From Clostridiales bacterium (lineage in GTDB: Bacteria; Bacillota; Clostridia; Lachnospirales; Lachnospiraceae): a stretch of 64,000 bases of DNA. The DNA is taken from contig JAATFT010000091.1 of assembly GCA_015655075.1 (NCBI GenBank), positions 62,001-126,000 on the forward strand, written 5' to 3'. The notes beneath the pieces were generated by a model. That model made no database searches. It saw only the letters and a program-made list of their open reading frames with translations, and was not told the origin of the DNA. Position numbers and translations under genes: made by a program. Shown here piece by piece: positions 18,352-26,978 of the stretch (its first letter is position 1; each line of letters starts with the position of its first letter).

Positions 18352-19795
18352 CATAAAAAAATGTCTTAAATTCACTCATATTATATTTACCTTTTATCCT
18401 GCCGTCCGATATAAACATAAAGCTGTCCGCTATGATTTGCACTCTGTTCATATTTGAGGCAAATATACCTATTGACATACCATTTTGCGCAAGTCTTTTT
18501 AGCTGGTTTTCAATTAGCAGATAGTCATTATAATCAACAACTTCCTCCGGATTTTTGCATAGTAACACTCTTGCCTTTTTGAGTTCAATTTCATATAAAA
18601 GCATATTAATCTTTTCCTTTTGGCTAAGATGCCTGCAGCTGTCCGTATCCCCCCAGCCGCCGGCCCATTTAAGAAAATCATTTTTAACAAACTGAACCCT
18701 GGATTTTTTGATAAAGCCAAAAACAGAGAATTTTTTGTGCTGGGATAAGCACAGATTATCACTCAGACTAAGACATTCGACAATTTTATTTTCCGTATTA
18801 AAGTCTTCGGTAAGTAGGAAATTAGAATTTTTTTTCGTTCGTTTGTCATACAGATTATCATTAATATAAATATCCGCGCTAAAACATTTATTCTCATTGT
18901 TAAACCATTGAAACAGCAGTTGGTTCGTGTCTTTTAAAATATCTATAATCAATACAATTTCACCTTTATTTATTTGTAATTGGCTGTTCTTAAGGCCTTC
19001 TCCATGCAGGTCCATAACCTTAAACTGGACATTATCGCATTTAAACTTCTCTGTGGGGTAATGGAAATTTAATCTTGAGTCTTCAAACAAAATCTTTTGC
19101 GGATCGATTTGATTACGCCTCATATTCTTAATTACTTTTACCGATTTACCGTTTACGAGAAAAATAATCCGGTCCGCATACATCTGAATCTTTTCCACCT
19201 GGTAGCCTGAGATGATAAACGACACGCCTTTCTTACGTAATTTCTCAATGATACGTATTAAATATATATATTCTTCGTTGGGATAACCCGTCAAAATATC
19301 ATCGATAAAAATAACCTTTGCACCCAGTATGTATGCCTTTATAATTTCAATAATATAGTGCCCTTCTTCTGTTAATTTACCTACTTTAGTTAATGGTGAT
19401 ATAGAAATGCCCAGTTCTTCGAAATTCTGAACCACTTGTTTATAAATGGGTCCTTGTTTAAGCCATACTTTTTTCTGATTATGTTTCTTAACAACAAATA
19501 TATTGTCTAAAATGGATAACGTATCAATCAGGGCAGAGTTTTTTTGCACTAAAAAAACTTTGCCCTGTTTATTTAATTCTCTCATATCTGCTTTCTTCTC
19601 ATTAAAAAATATACTTCCTTCTGTGGGAGCTTCCTTACCGCTTAATATATTCAGCACCGTAGATTTCCCGGAATCATGAAGTCCGATAATTCCCATAACT
19701 TCACCTTCATAGAGATTCATATTAAAATCTTTCAATACCTGGAAATCCTCATAGCTTTTCCTTAAATGCGATGCTCTAATTATTTCTTTTCTCAT
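18335..19795 (-). CDS. Degenerate RbsA-like ABC-ATPase paralogue, possible signalling adaptor
   Basis: The 486-residue protein has the two-domain layout of sugar ABC ATPases, but the catalytic features are eroded. Domain 1 keeps a modified Walker A (GLHDSGKST) and a Q-loop (VFLVQKN). Its signature is lost (LTEEGHY), Walker B reads FIDDILTG with Asp in place of the catalytic Glu, and the switch His is replaced (ISGYQ). Domain 2 has no Walker A at all (GEIVLIIDILKDTNQ). It lies between a soluble histidine kinase and the binding lipoprotein, whereas a complete RbsA-type ATPase is encoded downstream. I infer a regulatory or docking subunit linking transporter and kinase. Its last residues come from a MITE-like palindrome. 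Confidence 0.75.
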   Translation of the reverse strand: MRKEIIRASHLRKSYEDFQVLKDFNMNLYEGEVMGIIGLHDSGKSTVLNILSGKEAPTEGSIFFNEKKADMRELNKQGKVFLVQKNSALIDTLSILDNIFVVKKHNQKKVWLKQGPIYKQVVQNFEELGISISPLTKVGKLTEEGHYIIEIIKAYILGAKVIFIDDILTGYPNEEYIYLIRIIEKLRKKGVSFIISGYQVEKIQMYADRIIFLVNGKSVKVIKNMRRNQIDPQKILFEDSRLNFHYPTEKFKCDNVQFKVMDLHGEGLKNSQLQINKGEIVLIIDILKDTNQLLFQWFNNENKCFSADIYINDNLYDKRTKKNSNFLLTEDFNTENKIVECLSLSDNLCLSQHKKFSVFGFIKKSRVQFVKNDFLKWAGGWGDTDSCRHLSQKEKINMLLYEIELKKARVLLCKNPEEVVDYNDYLLIENQLKRLAQNGMSIGIFASNMNRVQIIADSFMFISDGRIKGKYNMSEFKTFFYGAAEK

Positions 19796-19826
19796 ACAGT
19801 CCCCTTTTTACACGCCGGCCTGTAAT

Positions 19827-20597
19827 TCATTGTACCAATAAAAACGGGAAATGTATCTCAACATCCGTTCCTATACCCTCCAGGCTGGAAATGGTAAGTC
19901 CGTATTCATCACCATAGAACAGCTGTATACGCCGGTTAATATTATACAGTGCAATCCCATTACTTTTTTCATTGTTTTTAAGATTTTCAGCATCCTGTTT
20001 CTTAAGCAGATTATTACAGAGGCTTTCCAGCTTCTTCCTGTTCATTCCTATACCGTTATCGGAAATAAGCAGATTAATATGACGAATAGTTTTAATAATT
20101 TCAATTTTGATAAAAGCATTTTTTCTGGTTCTTTCAAAACCATGGACAATCGCATTTTCGATAACAGGCTGGAGGGTAAGCTTAGGAATCAGTGCGTCAA
20201 ATACTTCCTGTTCCTGCTCGTCATAAAGGACTTCAATCTGAAACCTGTTGTGAAAACGGTATTGCTGTATTTTAACATAATTGTTGACATTTTCCAGCTC
20301 TTCACGAAGCGTTACCACATTGCTTTTTGTGTTAATACTGTAACGGAAAAATTTTGATAAAGCCTCCGTTGTATCAGCTATCTCGGGCACATCGTAGATT
20401 AAAGCCTGTCCCCTGATACACTCCAGCGCATTATATAGAAAATGCGGGTTAATCTGACCCTGCAGCATGGTTATATCCATATGTTTCTTTAACAGTTCCT
20501 GCTCCAATTCATGATTGAGCTTAGATTGCTCCTGCATCTGTTTTTCCTCTATCAGTTTATTTAATTTTTGTTCCGTGAGAATGAAGATTTTTTTCAT
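19827..20597 (-). CDS. YesM/LytS-type histidine kinase lacking any membrane or sensor domain
   Basis: The 256-residue kinase would phosphorylate the response regulator encoded 3 bp upstream. It starts with a coiled-coil-like helix (residues 10-45), followed by the His-kinase motif GQINPHFLYN with His52, the N-box ENAIVHG and the G-box ISDNGIGMNRKK. YesM-family kinases normally carry two membrane segments and an extracellular sensor of 250-300 residues; here none is present and no hydrophobic stretch is seen. The start is a normal ATG directly behind the regulator stop, so truncation is not obvious. Its input probably comes through a partner, perhaps the degenerate ABC protein encoded next. 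Confidence 0.88.
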   Translation of the reverse strand: MKKIFILTEQKLNKLIEEKQMQEQSKLNHELEQELLKKHMDITMLQGQINPHFLYNALECIRGQALIYDVPEIADTTEALSKFFRYSINTKSNVVTLREELENVNNYVKIQQYRFHNRFQIEVLYDEQEQEVFDALIPKLTLQPVIENAIVHGFERTRKNAFIKIEIIKTIRHINLLISDNGIGMNRKKLESLCNNLLKKQDAENLKNNEKSNGIALYNINRRIQLFYGDEYGLTISSLEGIGTDVEIHFPFLLVQ

Positions 20598-20600
20598 AAA

Positions 20601-22217
20601 TCACCCATATATTTTTCTATATTCCGTAGGTTTAATGCCAACAATTTTCTTAAAAACCTTGCTAAAATATCTTGAATCTTCGTACCCTGTTTCCTGAGCA
20701 ATTTCATTAATATTTTTGGAACTGTTTTTTAATAAATCCTTTGCCACCTCCATTCTATAATTAGCTAAATAATCCGTAAAATTTTCACCCGTTTCTTTTT
20801 TAAAGATATTGGAAAAGTATACGGGATTCAAATCAACAACACCGGCAACCTCTTCTAACCCAATAGGGCTGGAATAATTTTTTTCTATATAATGAATTGC
20901 CATACGAATCGGCTTTTTATTAATTTTTTCTAAATAGGCCGCTAAAAACCTCATTGCATCAGCCATTGGCTCAACAACACCTTTTTCTAATTCGCTGATA
21001 TTGGTAGCATACTCCATGTTAAAATTTATCTGCTTTCTTATAAAATCCTCATTATCGATGTCCTTTGCGGCATTCCTATAATATTCAAAAAATATCCCCT
21101 GAACCAGCCGGCACTCTTCCAACATTTTCAGACAATTGTAAGGATTCTTCGGCAGTCTGAATATTCGCTTTATATTATATACAAAATTCCCAATATCTAA
21201 AATTTCAATATCCTTTTTTATTTGGGGAATCCAATTTTTGTTTTCCAATACCTCATACATTTTCTCCGAGGACTCTATCTTATTCCAGAATATGATTTTA
21301 TTCGTGCCTTCAACGATTCTGCAATCAATAGCTTTATAGGCTTCCCCAACCGACTGCTTCAGCTGTTTCACCTCCTGATAAGCCTTTCCGATTCCCATTG
21401 TTATGGACAAACCCATAAATAAATCCATTATATTCATAAGATAATCAAAATAATCACTGAATTTTATGTTGATGGAAGAACTTTCCGAATTCGGATAATT
21501 TAAACCCATGAGAATTTTATTCGTTTCCACATCAATGAGTATCTGGCTGCATACCGGCATAAATCTCGTCTCGAATATATTTATAATCTTTTTTTGAATA
21601 GATCCGAAGTTCTCGTCAAAATTTTCGGTTTTCTTAGTAATATCAATTTTAAAGCAAACGGCCTGATATAAGCCTTTTTTAAATGAAATGCCATATTCCT
21701 CTTCAATTTTTTCCACATTAAAAAAGCTTTCATCCATTTCCCAAATAAGGCGGCTCATAAAAATTTTTTTAAGTACTTTACTGTTTCTCTGCGTATTTGC
21801 TATTGTCTTTTTATTCGCATCCGTCGTTTTAAAACGTTCCATTTCATTTTTTATTCTGCGGATTGCGTCATTTAGTTCTTTGGCGTCAATGGGTTTAAGA
21901 ATATAATCTTCCACATTGTATTTTAAGGCGTTATGAGCATATTCAAATTGGCGGTAGCCACTGACAATTATAAATTTACACGGAATATCGTCATATTTAA
22001 CCCTTTTAATCAATTCTAATCCGTCAATCTCCGGCATGCAGATATCCGTAATTACAATATCGGGCCGTTCCGATTTTACAATTTCATATAAATCGCTGCC
22101 ATTATGGGCAATTCCTGCCAATGTTAAGTTAAGCTCTTCCCATAAAATAATTTTCTTCATTAAGGAGCAAATTAATTCTTCATCATCGGCAATCACAACT
22201 TTACATTTATTCTCCAT
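20601..22217 (-). CDS. AraC-type response regulator (YesN family)
   Basis: This 538-residue DNA-binding regulator is expected to activate the sugar operon that follows. The receiver domain has acidic residues Asp11 and Asp12, the phosphorylation site Asp58 in VITDICMPEIDG, and Lys108 in YILKPI. The middle part (120-430) is a typical YesN linker. The C-terminus holds two AraC helix-turn-helix units, with VDLNPVYFSNIFKKETG and INEIAQETGYEDSRYFSKVF. It is the first gene of a probable seven-gene operon running down to the esterase at 13.2 kb. Confidence 0.93.
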   Translation of the reverse strand: MENKCKVVIADDEELICSLMKKIILWEELNLTLAGIAHNGSDLYEIVKSERPDIVITDICMPEIDGLELIKRVKYDDIPCKFIIVSGYRQFEYAHNALKYNVEDYILKPIDAKELNDAIRRIKNEMERFKTTDANKKTIANTQRNSKVLKKIFMSRLIWEMDESFFNVEKIEEEYGISFKKGLYQAVCFKIDITKKTENFDENFGSIQKKIINIFETRFMPVCSQILIDVETNKILMGLNYPNSESSSINIKFSDYFDYLMNIMDLFMGLSITMGIGKAYQEVKQLKQSVGEAYKAIDCRIVEGTNKIIFWNKIESSEKMYEVLENKNWIPQIKKDIEILDIGNFVYNIKRIFRLPKNPYNCLKMLEECRLVQGIFFEYYRNAAKDIDNEDFIRKQINFNMEYATNISELEKGVVEPMADAMRFLAAYLEKINKKPIRMAIHYIEKNYSSPIGLEEVAGVVDLNPVYFSNIFKKETGENFTDYLANYRMEVAKDLLKNSSKNINEIAQETGYEDSRYFSKVFKKIVGIKPTEYRKIYG

Positions 22218-22699
22218 ATTATCTACGCCCTATTAAGAATATTAAAGCCCGACTTTCACAATTAGCTTAAAGTCTTATTCACAAACACATTAACCAACTT
22301 TTTTCAAAAAAAAATTTTGTTTTTTTATACATTTGTATATTTTCCTATATTGTAACATAAGTTCTTATTTTTTACCAGATTAAATGTTTACTTTACACCT
22401 CCAACCACTTTTGCCTGAGAATATAATGTCCGGTATTAGAATGGTGAATTGAGATGCAAATATTGAGAGATTCCGATGAAAATTGTGAAAAATTATATGA
22501 AATAAAGTGTGAAATAATATGTAAAATAAGCAATGGTATGAAAAACAAAAAGCAAAGAATAATAAGCAAAAATTATAAGTAATGCACAAAATATAATATT
22601 AAATATGGTAAATAATATACAATTTACATTTAGAATAATATATGATACTATGATACTATAAAATGAAATAAGAAAAATTTTTCATAAAAGAGGAATAAA
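22218..22699. other. Divergent AT-rich intergenic region
   Basis: This 482-bp spacer separates the divergent response-regulator and LacI genes and must hold both promoters. It is extremely AT-rich, with poly-A and poly-T runs around 22300-22330. No clear operator palindrome, repeat or small gene stands out. The 69-aa minus ORF here is low-complexity and unsupported. Confidence 0.5.
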
Positions 22700-23698
22700 A
22701 TGACCATAGAAGAAATCGCAAAAAAAGCTGGAGTATCGAAAGCAACTGTTTCACGTGTAATTAATAATAACGGGTATGTAAGCGAAGAAAAAAGGCAGAA
22801 GGTGCAGGCAATACTGGAAAAAATTGAATATAAGCCATCTGCAATAATACGAAAGACAGGAATAAAAAAAGTTCATACAATAGGAATTATTGTATCAGAG
22901 ATGACGAATCCATATTTTTTACGCGCTTTTGAAGGAATATCATCAATTGCGGATCAATATGACATAAACCTGATATTTTATAATTCGGATAGGAAGCCGG
23001 AAAAGGAAATTAAAGCATTAAAGTGCCTGGATGATATAAATGTACAGGGAATTATTATAGCTCCTACATTGGATTTTGATAATTTAGAAAGCTCTATAAA
23101 GTTTGGGCACGTTTTGAATGAAATAAAAGTACCAATTGTATTTATGGATGCAACTGTGGAATTAGATTATAGAGACGGGGTGTTCTTCGATAATTTTGCC
23201 GGGGCATATAAAGCCGTAGATGCGATGATACAGGCCGGACATAAAGAAATCTCAATTTTAACAGGTGATAGGAATATAAAGACTGTTAGGGATAGGTATC
23301 GCGGTTATTGCAAAGCCTTAGAAATGAATGGAATCCAGATAAAGCAGGAGCTCGTTTATGAAGGGGATTTTACAAAGGCAGGAGCATATAAAGTTATAAA
23401 GAAAATAATAAGGGAAGGCAAGCTGGCGCAAGCTGTTTTTACAAGCAATAATTTTAGTACGGAAGGATTTTTACAGGCAATTTTAGAAGAGAAACTTGAA
23501 CTAGGTAAAGATGTTTTTTGCATGGCATTTGATAGGCTGGATGGATATGATATGTTTGAATTAAAGTATAACTATTTAGAGCGAAATCCATGGGAAATGG
23601 GTAAGACTGCAATGGAAATGCTGCTGGAGCGACTGAAAAATCCGGCAATATTATGCACCAGAAAGATTATACCTTTTAATATTGTAATGAATGAATAA
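22700..23698 (+). CDS. LacI/GalR-family transcriptional regulator
   Basis: The 332-residue repressor probably controls the downstream lactonase/transport/dehydrogenase genes. The helix-turn-helix is at the very N-terminus (IEEIAKKAGVSKATVSRVIN), followed by the hinge and a periplasmic-binding-protein-like effector domain (GIIVSEMTNPYFLRAFEG, FMDATVELDYRDGVFFDNF). The start follows AGAGGAATAAA. A perfect 18-bp palindrome at 26892 within the downstream gene set is a candidate binding site. The inducer is unknown. Confidence 0.93.
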   Translation: MTIEEIAKKAGVSKATVSRVINNNGYVSEEKRQKVQAILEKIEYKPSAIIRKTGIKKVHTIGIIVSEMTNPYFLRAFEGISSIADQYDINLIFYNSDRKPEKEIKALKCLDDINVQGIIIAPTLDFDNLESSIKFGHVLNEIKVPIVFMDATVELDYRDGVFFDNFAGAYKAVDAMIQAGHKEISILTGDRNIKTVRDRYRGYCKALEMNGIQIKQELVYEGDFTKAGAYKVIKKIIREGKLAQAVFTSNNFSTEGFLQAILEEKLELGKDVFCMAFDRLDGYDMFELKYNYLERNPWEMGKTAMEMLLERLKNPAILCTRKIIPFNIVMNE

Positions 23699-23834
23699 TT
23701 AAGAAATGCCACTCATCTACTTGCACTAGACAAGTGGCTTAGTACAAAAAGGCACTCTATTGGCATAGGGCTCTATTTGTGTACTTCTTTTTTATACCAT
23801 ATTTATGAAAAAATAACAAGGGGGAAATATCGGA

Positions 23835-24503
23835 ATGCAAGAATTTATTATAGTAGGGACTTTAGATTATAAGACATATAAGGGGGACTATGGATTACAT
23901 TTATTAACAGTAGATACAGAGAATGGACAATTAACTAAGCTGGATTCCCATTATGATGGATTTAATTATACCTATGTAGCTGATAACGGTAAAAGAAATA
24001 AGGCATATATAGTAAGCGAACGTTTGGACGAAGCCTGGATAGCCGCATATTCCGTAGATTTGATGAAGAAAAAGCTTGACTTGGAATCTAAGATAAATAT
24101 AAATGCGGCCGGGGGAGTGTATATAGTAATGGATAAGACAGGGAAATTTTTAATAATCCCCTGCTGGAAAAGTGCTAATGTAATTGTTTGTTCTTTAAAG
24201 GCGGATGGAAACTTAAACAAGGTTGAACATATTTTAAAAATGCCTGAAGGACATGGCAAAAGAAGACGTCAGACACAGTCCAATCCACATCAAATTGTAT
24301 TTGAACAAACAGGAAGATATTTTGCGGTGCCTGATTTGGGATCTGATGCAATTCATATGGTGCGATTTAATAAAACGACCGGGAAAATGGAATTGATACA
24401 AACAGAACATGTGGATGCCGGTGACGGACCAAGGCATGCCGTATTTGCTCCAAATAATAACCGGTTATATGTATATACGGAATTAGATAAAGCAAAGTAT
24501 TAA
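23835..24503 (+). pseudogene. 6-phosphogluconolactonase-like beta-propeller lactonase, 3'-truncated
   Basis: The 222-residue product matches the first two thirds of the seven-bladed lactonase family encoded intact at 27.9 kb (compare PHQIVFEQTGRYFAVPDLGSD with HSASFSPDGKEIFVPDLGMD, then GPRHAVFAPNN with GPRHIRFHPNN). It stops at LYVYTELDKAKY, where the intact copy continues for about 130 residues. Within a few bases the sequence becomes the 3' part of an ABC ATPase. The missing C-terminus would break the propeller, so the product is probably inactive. It has a normal ribosome binding site (AAGGGGGAAA). Confidence 0.85.
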
Positions 24504-24840
24504 ATTTCTTTCAGGGGGAAATCAACAAAAGGTCCTACTGGCAAGGGGCCTGGCAACAGAACCTAAAATCGTAATTTTGGATGAACCGACAAGAGGTATC
24601 GACGTGGGAGCCAAGCAGGAGATTTTGAAATTGATTCAGAAGATTTCGCTGCAGGGTATTGGGGTCATTTTCATATCTTCGGACTTATCTGAATTAATTA
24701 GCATCTGTGACAGAATAACGGTATTTCGGGACGGAGTGACCAGAGGCGAATTTACCGCCGATGATATTACCCAGGAAAACATTATGGATATGATTGCAGC
24801 CGATCCAATCCTGGATAAGGAGGAGACAGGCAATGATTAA
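24499..24840 (+). pseudogene. RbsA-type sugar ABC ATPase, only the last quarter remains
   Basis: From base 24499 the reading frame gives IKFLSGGNQQKVLLARGL, then ILDEPTRGIDVGAKQEI and the normal C-terminal end. This is the signature, Walker B and tail of the second nucleotide-binding domain. The first 390 or so residues, including both Walker A motifs, are absent, so no ATP hydrolysis is possible. There is no start codon or ribosome binding site of its own, and the upstream sequence belongs to a truncated lactonase. The end overlaps the next permease start by 8 bp, as in an intact operon. A deletion is the simplest cause. Confidence 0.88.
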
Positions 24841-25780
24841 GATGAATAAAATTAAGAATATACTTTCTACTCCGTTGATCTTTGTCCTGCTTTTTATATT
24901 TAATTGCCTTTTTACTAATAATTTTGCTAGTTGGTATACTGTAAAAAGTATAATAACGCAAAGTACATCACTTGCATTGGTTGCTGTCGGAGCTACATTT
25001 GTAATAGCGGCAGGCGGTATTGATATCTCTCTGGGCAGCGGTTTTGCCTGGAATGCAGTATTATTTGCGTTAGTTTTGCAGTGGACGGAATCTTTGCCGG
25101 TTGCAATGCTGGCTGCGCTGTGCTCCGCAGGTCTGATAGGTTTAATTAATGGCATCAATGTAGTAAAATTTCGAATTCAACCCATGATTGCCACCATGGC
25201 GATGATGTATATTTTAAGAGCCTTTGCCAAGGTCATCACAAACGGAGCAACTGTAAGAATTCATAGCAAATGGCTGAAGGAATTTTGTTATACCAGCTTT
25301 TTCAACGGTATATTGCCAATTCACTTTTTTATCATCATAATTCCTCTTGTCGTGGTAATGATTATAGTGAAAAAGGCGCCCTTCGGCCTTTATATCGAGG
25401 CATGCGGTGACAATTTAGAGGCGGCTAAAACGGCGGGAATCAGAGTGGTTTTTAATACGGTCATTGCCTATATGATTTGTAATGTCTTAACTGCCATCGG
25501 AGGTATTTTTGATGCGGGAAGCGTATCCAGTGCCGATCCTATGGCATTGGGCATCCTTGTTGAAATGGATGCAATTGCAGCCACCGTTATTGGAGGTACT
25601 TCAATAACCGGAGGAAAACCCAATTTCATTGGCACAATATTTGGTGTATTTATCCTGCAGATCATTACAATCATGATCAATATGAATAATATATCGGAGC
25701 AATGGTCATACGTCGTATCGGCGGTAATTATTATAATAGCCGTTGTTATTCAAAACATAAAAAAGATAAGAGGTGCATAA
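24833..25780 (+). CDS. Sugar ABC transporter permease 1 (RbsC type)
   Basis: This 315-residue membrane permease of the ribose/galactofuranose importer class has about ten hydrophobic segments. Family marks are VGATFVIAAGGIDISLGSG near residue 55 and VIGGTSITGGKPN near residue 245. The ATG at 24833 follows AAGGAGGA; the track start at 24794 lies inside the ATPase frame. It pairs with the second permease directly downstream, as in YtfT/YjfF-type transporters that use two different permeases. With the ATPase gene broken and no binding-protein gene nearby, the transporter may now be silent unless another ATPase serves it. Confidence 0.9.
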   Translation: MIKMNKIKNILSTPLIFVLLFIFNCLFTNNFASWYTVKSIITQSTSLALVAVGATFVIAAGGIDISLGSGFAWNAVLFALVLQWTESLPVAMLAALCSAGLIGLINGINVVKFRIQPMIATMAMMYILRAFAKVITNGATVRIHSKWLKEFCYTSFFNGILPIHFFIIIIPLVVVMIIVKKAPFGLYIEACGDNLEAAKTAGIRVVFNTVIAYMICNVLTAIGGIFDAGSVSSADPMALGILVEMDAIAATVIGGTSITGGKPNFIGTIFGVFILQIITIMINMNNISEQWSYVVSAVIIIIAVVIQNIKKIRGA

Positions 25781-25784
25781 GGAT

Positions 25785-26771
25785 ATGAAAAATGAGATAA
25801 AGCATTCTTTATTAGGAAAGATAAATATTTCATCAGGTCTGATTGCGCTGATCGCCGTTATTTTGGTCGGAATATTATTCAATCCCGCATTATTTTTAAG
25901 TTACCAAAACATACAGAATATATTAAGGCAGACAGTAACAAATGCCCTGTTGGCATATGGGATGGCGTTTGTCATTATATGCGGTTCCATTGACTTAAGT
26001 GTGGCAACCACTCTTGGATTGTCGGGATATATTGCCATGAGTCTGCTGCCGTATTCTTTTCCCATGGCATTTATAGTGACTATGCTGTTTGGCGTAGTAG
26101 TGGGGGCCATGAATGGATATTTAATTGCCAAGATTAATTTTCCCCCGATGATAGCAACCTATTCGATGCAGTTGCTGATTAAAGGAATAATTCTTGTGAT
26201 TACTAATGGAATAACCCTTAAGCCGCAGGCTGACAATCTTATAGTAAAGTACTTTGGCCATGGAATGGTCCTGGGATTTCTTCCGCTTGGCTTTGTGGTG
26301 TTGGTAGTTCTATATAGTATTTGCTCATACTCTCTAAAAAATGTTCCATTAATCCGTAATATATATGCGGTAGGGGGCAATGAGGAAGCAGCGAAGATGA
26401 TGGGGGTTAATGTTTTTAAGACAAAAATAACAGCCCATATTATATGCAGTGTTCTAGCGTGCTTAGCGGGGGTGAATGTAGCCGCGAGGACTGGAGCAGC
26501 CACCGCAGGGGCCGGCGATGGGTATGATATGTTAGCCATAGCATCCGTGGTAATAGGTGGGATATCAATGAGCGGAGGCAGAGGAAAGTTTTCTGGATGT
26601 ATGTACGGAGCCATGGTAGTTGCCATTTTATCCAATATATTTAAATTGCAGAATTTTTTGAATGCGTATTGGGAACGGGCAATTATAGGGATGGTATTGT
26701 TAGCGGTGCTCTTAACTCAGGTAATTATAAATCAAGATGGGTTAAAGAACAGATTAAAAAAACATATTTAA
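25785..26771 (+). CDS. Sugar ABC transporter permease 2 (RbsC/YjfF type)
   Basis: This second permease of the same importer has about 328 residues. It shows GMAFVIICGSIDLSVATT and VIGGISMSGGRGKFSG, the same two conserved loops as its neighbour, but overall the two differ, which supports a heterodimer. I take the ATG at 25785, behind AGAGGTG, rather than the GTG at 25773 that overlaps the previous stop. It is the last transport gene; a hairpin and a perfect 18-bp palindrome lie between it and the dehydrogenase. Confidence 0.9.
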   Translation: MKNEIKHSLLGKINISSGLIALIAVILVGILFNPALFLSYQNIQNILRQTVTNALLAYGMAFVIICGSIDLSVATTLGLSGYIAMSLLPYSFPMAFIVTMLFGVVVGAMNGYLIAKINFPPMIATYSMQLLIKGIILVITNGITLKPQADNLIVKYFGHGMVLGFLPLGFVVLVVLYSICSYSLKNVPLIRNIYAVGGNEEAAKMMGVNVFKTKITAHIICSVLACLAGVNVAARTGAATAGAGDGYDMLAIASVVIGGISMSGGRGKFSGCMYGAMVVAILSNIFKLQNFLNAYWERAIIGMVLLAVLLTQVIINQDGLKNRLKKHI

Positions 26772-26891
26772 AAGAGGAGGAAGTGAAATTTCTTCCTCCA
26801 TTGTTTGAGATGCTGCAGGGCGGCATTATATCGGGAAGGTTGGAAGAAAATATAAAAAGGGAAAGGATGCCACATGCGGATTCTTTCAACC

Positions 26892-26909
26892 TGTGAAACT
26901 TGTTTCACA
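26892..26909. promoter_or_regulatory. Perfect 18-bp palindrome, candidate LacI-family operator
   Basis: TGTGAAACTTGTTTCACA is its own reverse complement over all 18 bases. The size and TGTGAAAC half-site resemble LacI-family operators, although those normally have CG rather than TT at the centre. It precedes the SDR/lactonase/aldolase genes and may be bound by the LacI regulator at 22.7 kb. Confidence 0.55.
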
Positions 26910-26926
26910 TTTTTATTTTGTGGCAG

Positions 26927-26948
26927 TACCGCAGGTTGTCCTGCGGTA
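26927..26948 (+). other. Stem-loop in the leader of the SDR gene
   Basis: TACCGCAGG and CCTGCGGTA pair perfectly around a TTGT loop, 30 bp before the SDR start. It follows the 18-bp palindrome. It may slow transcription or shape translation of the weakly preceded ATG; no T-run follows, so it is not a classical terminator. Confidence 0.55.
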
Positions 26949-26978
26949 TGCAACTGCAAATTGCAATGGGTGTAAAAA

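Noticed and set aside
19851-20357. 168-aa plus-strand ORF opposite the histidine kinase
   Set aside because: Shadow of a gene with unmistakable kinase motifs.
22380-22589. 69-aa minus-strand ORF in the divergent spacer
   Set aside because: Phe/His/Tyr-rich low-complexity translation of AT-rich DNA; no ribosome binding site.
23699-23834. Terminator after the LacI gene
   Set aside because: AGTACAAAA and TTTGTGTACT can pair with one mismatch and a T-rich run follows, but the loop is long and the stem weak, so I did not list it.
26669-26896. 75-aa plus-strand ORF at the end of the second permease
   Set aside because: Most of it overlaps the permease in another frame and the rest runs through a GGAGGAAG hairpin and spacer; no family resemblance or ribosome binding site.
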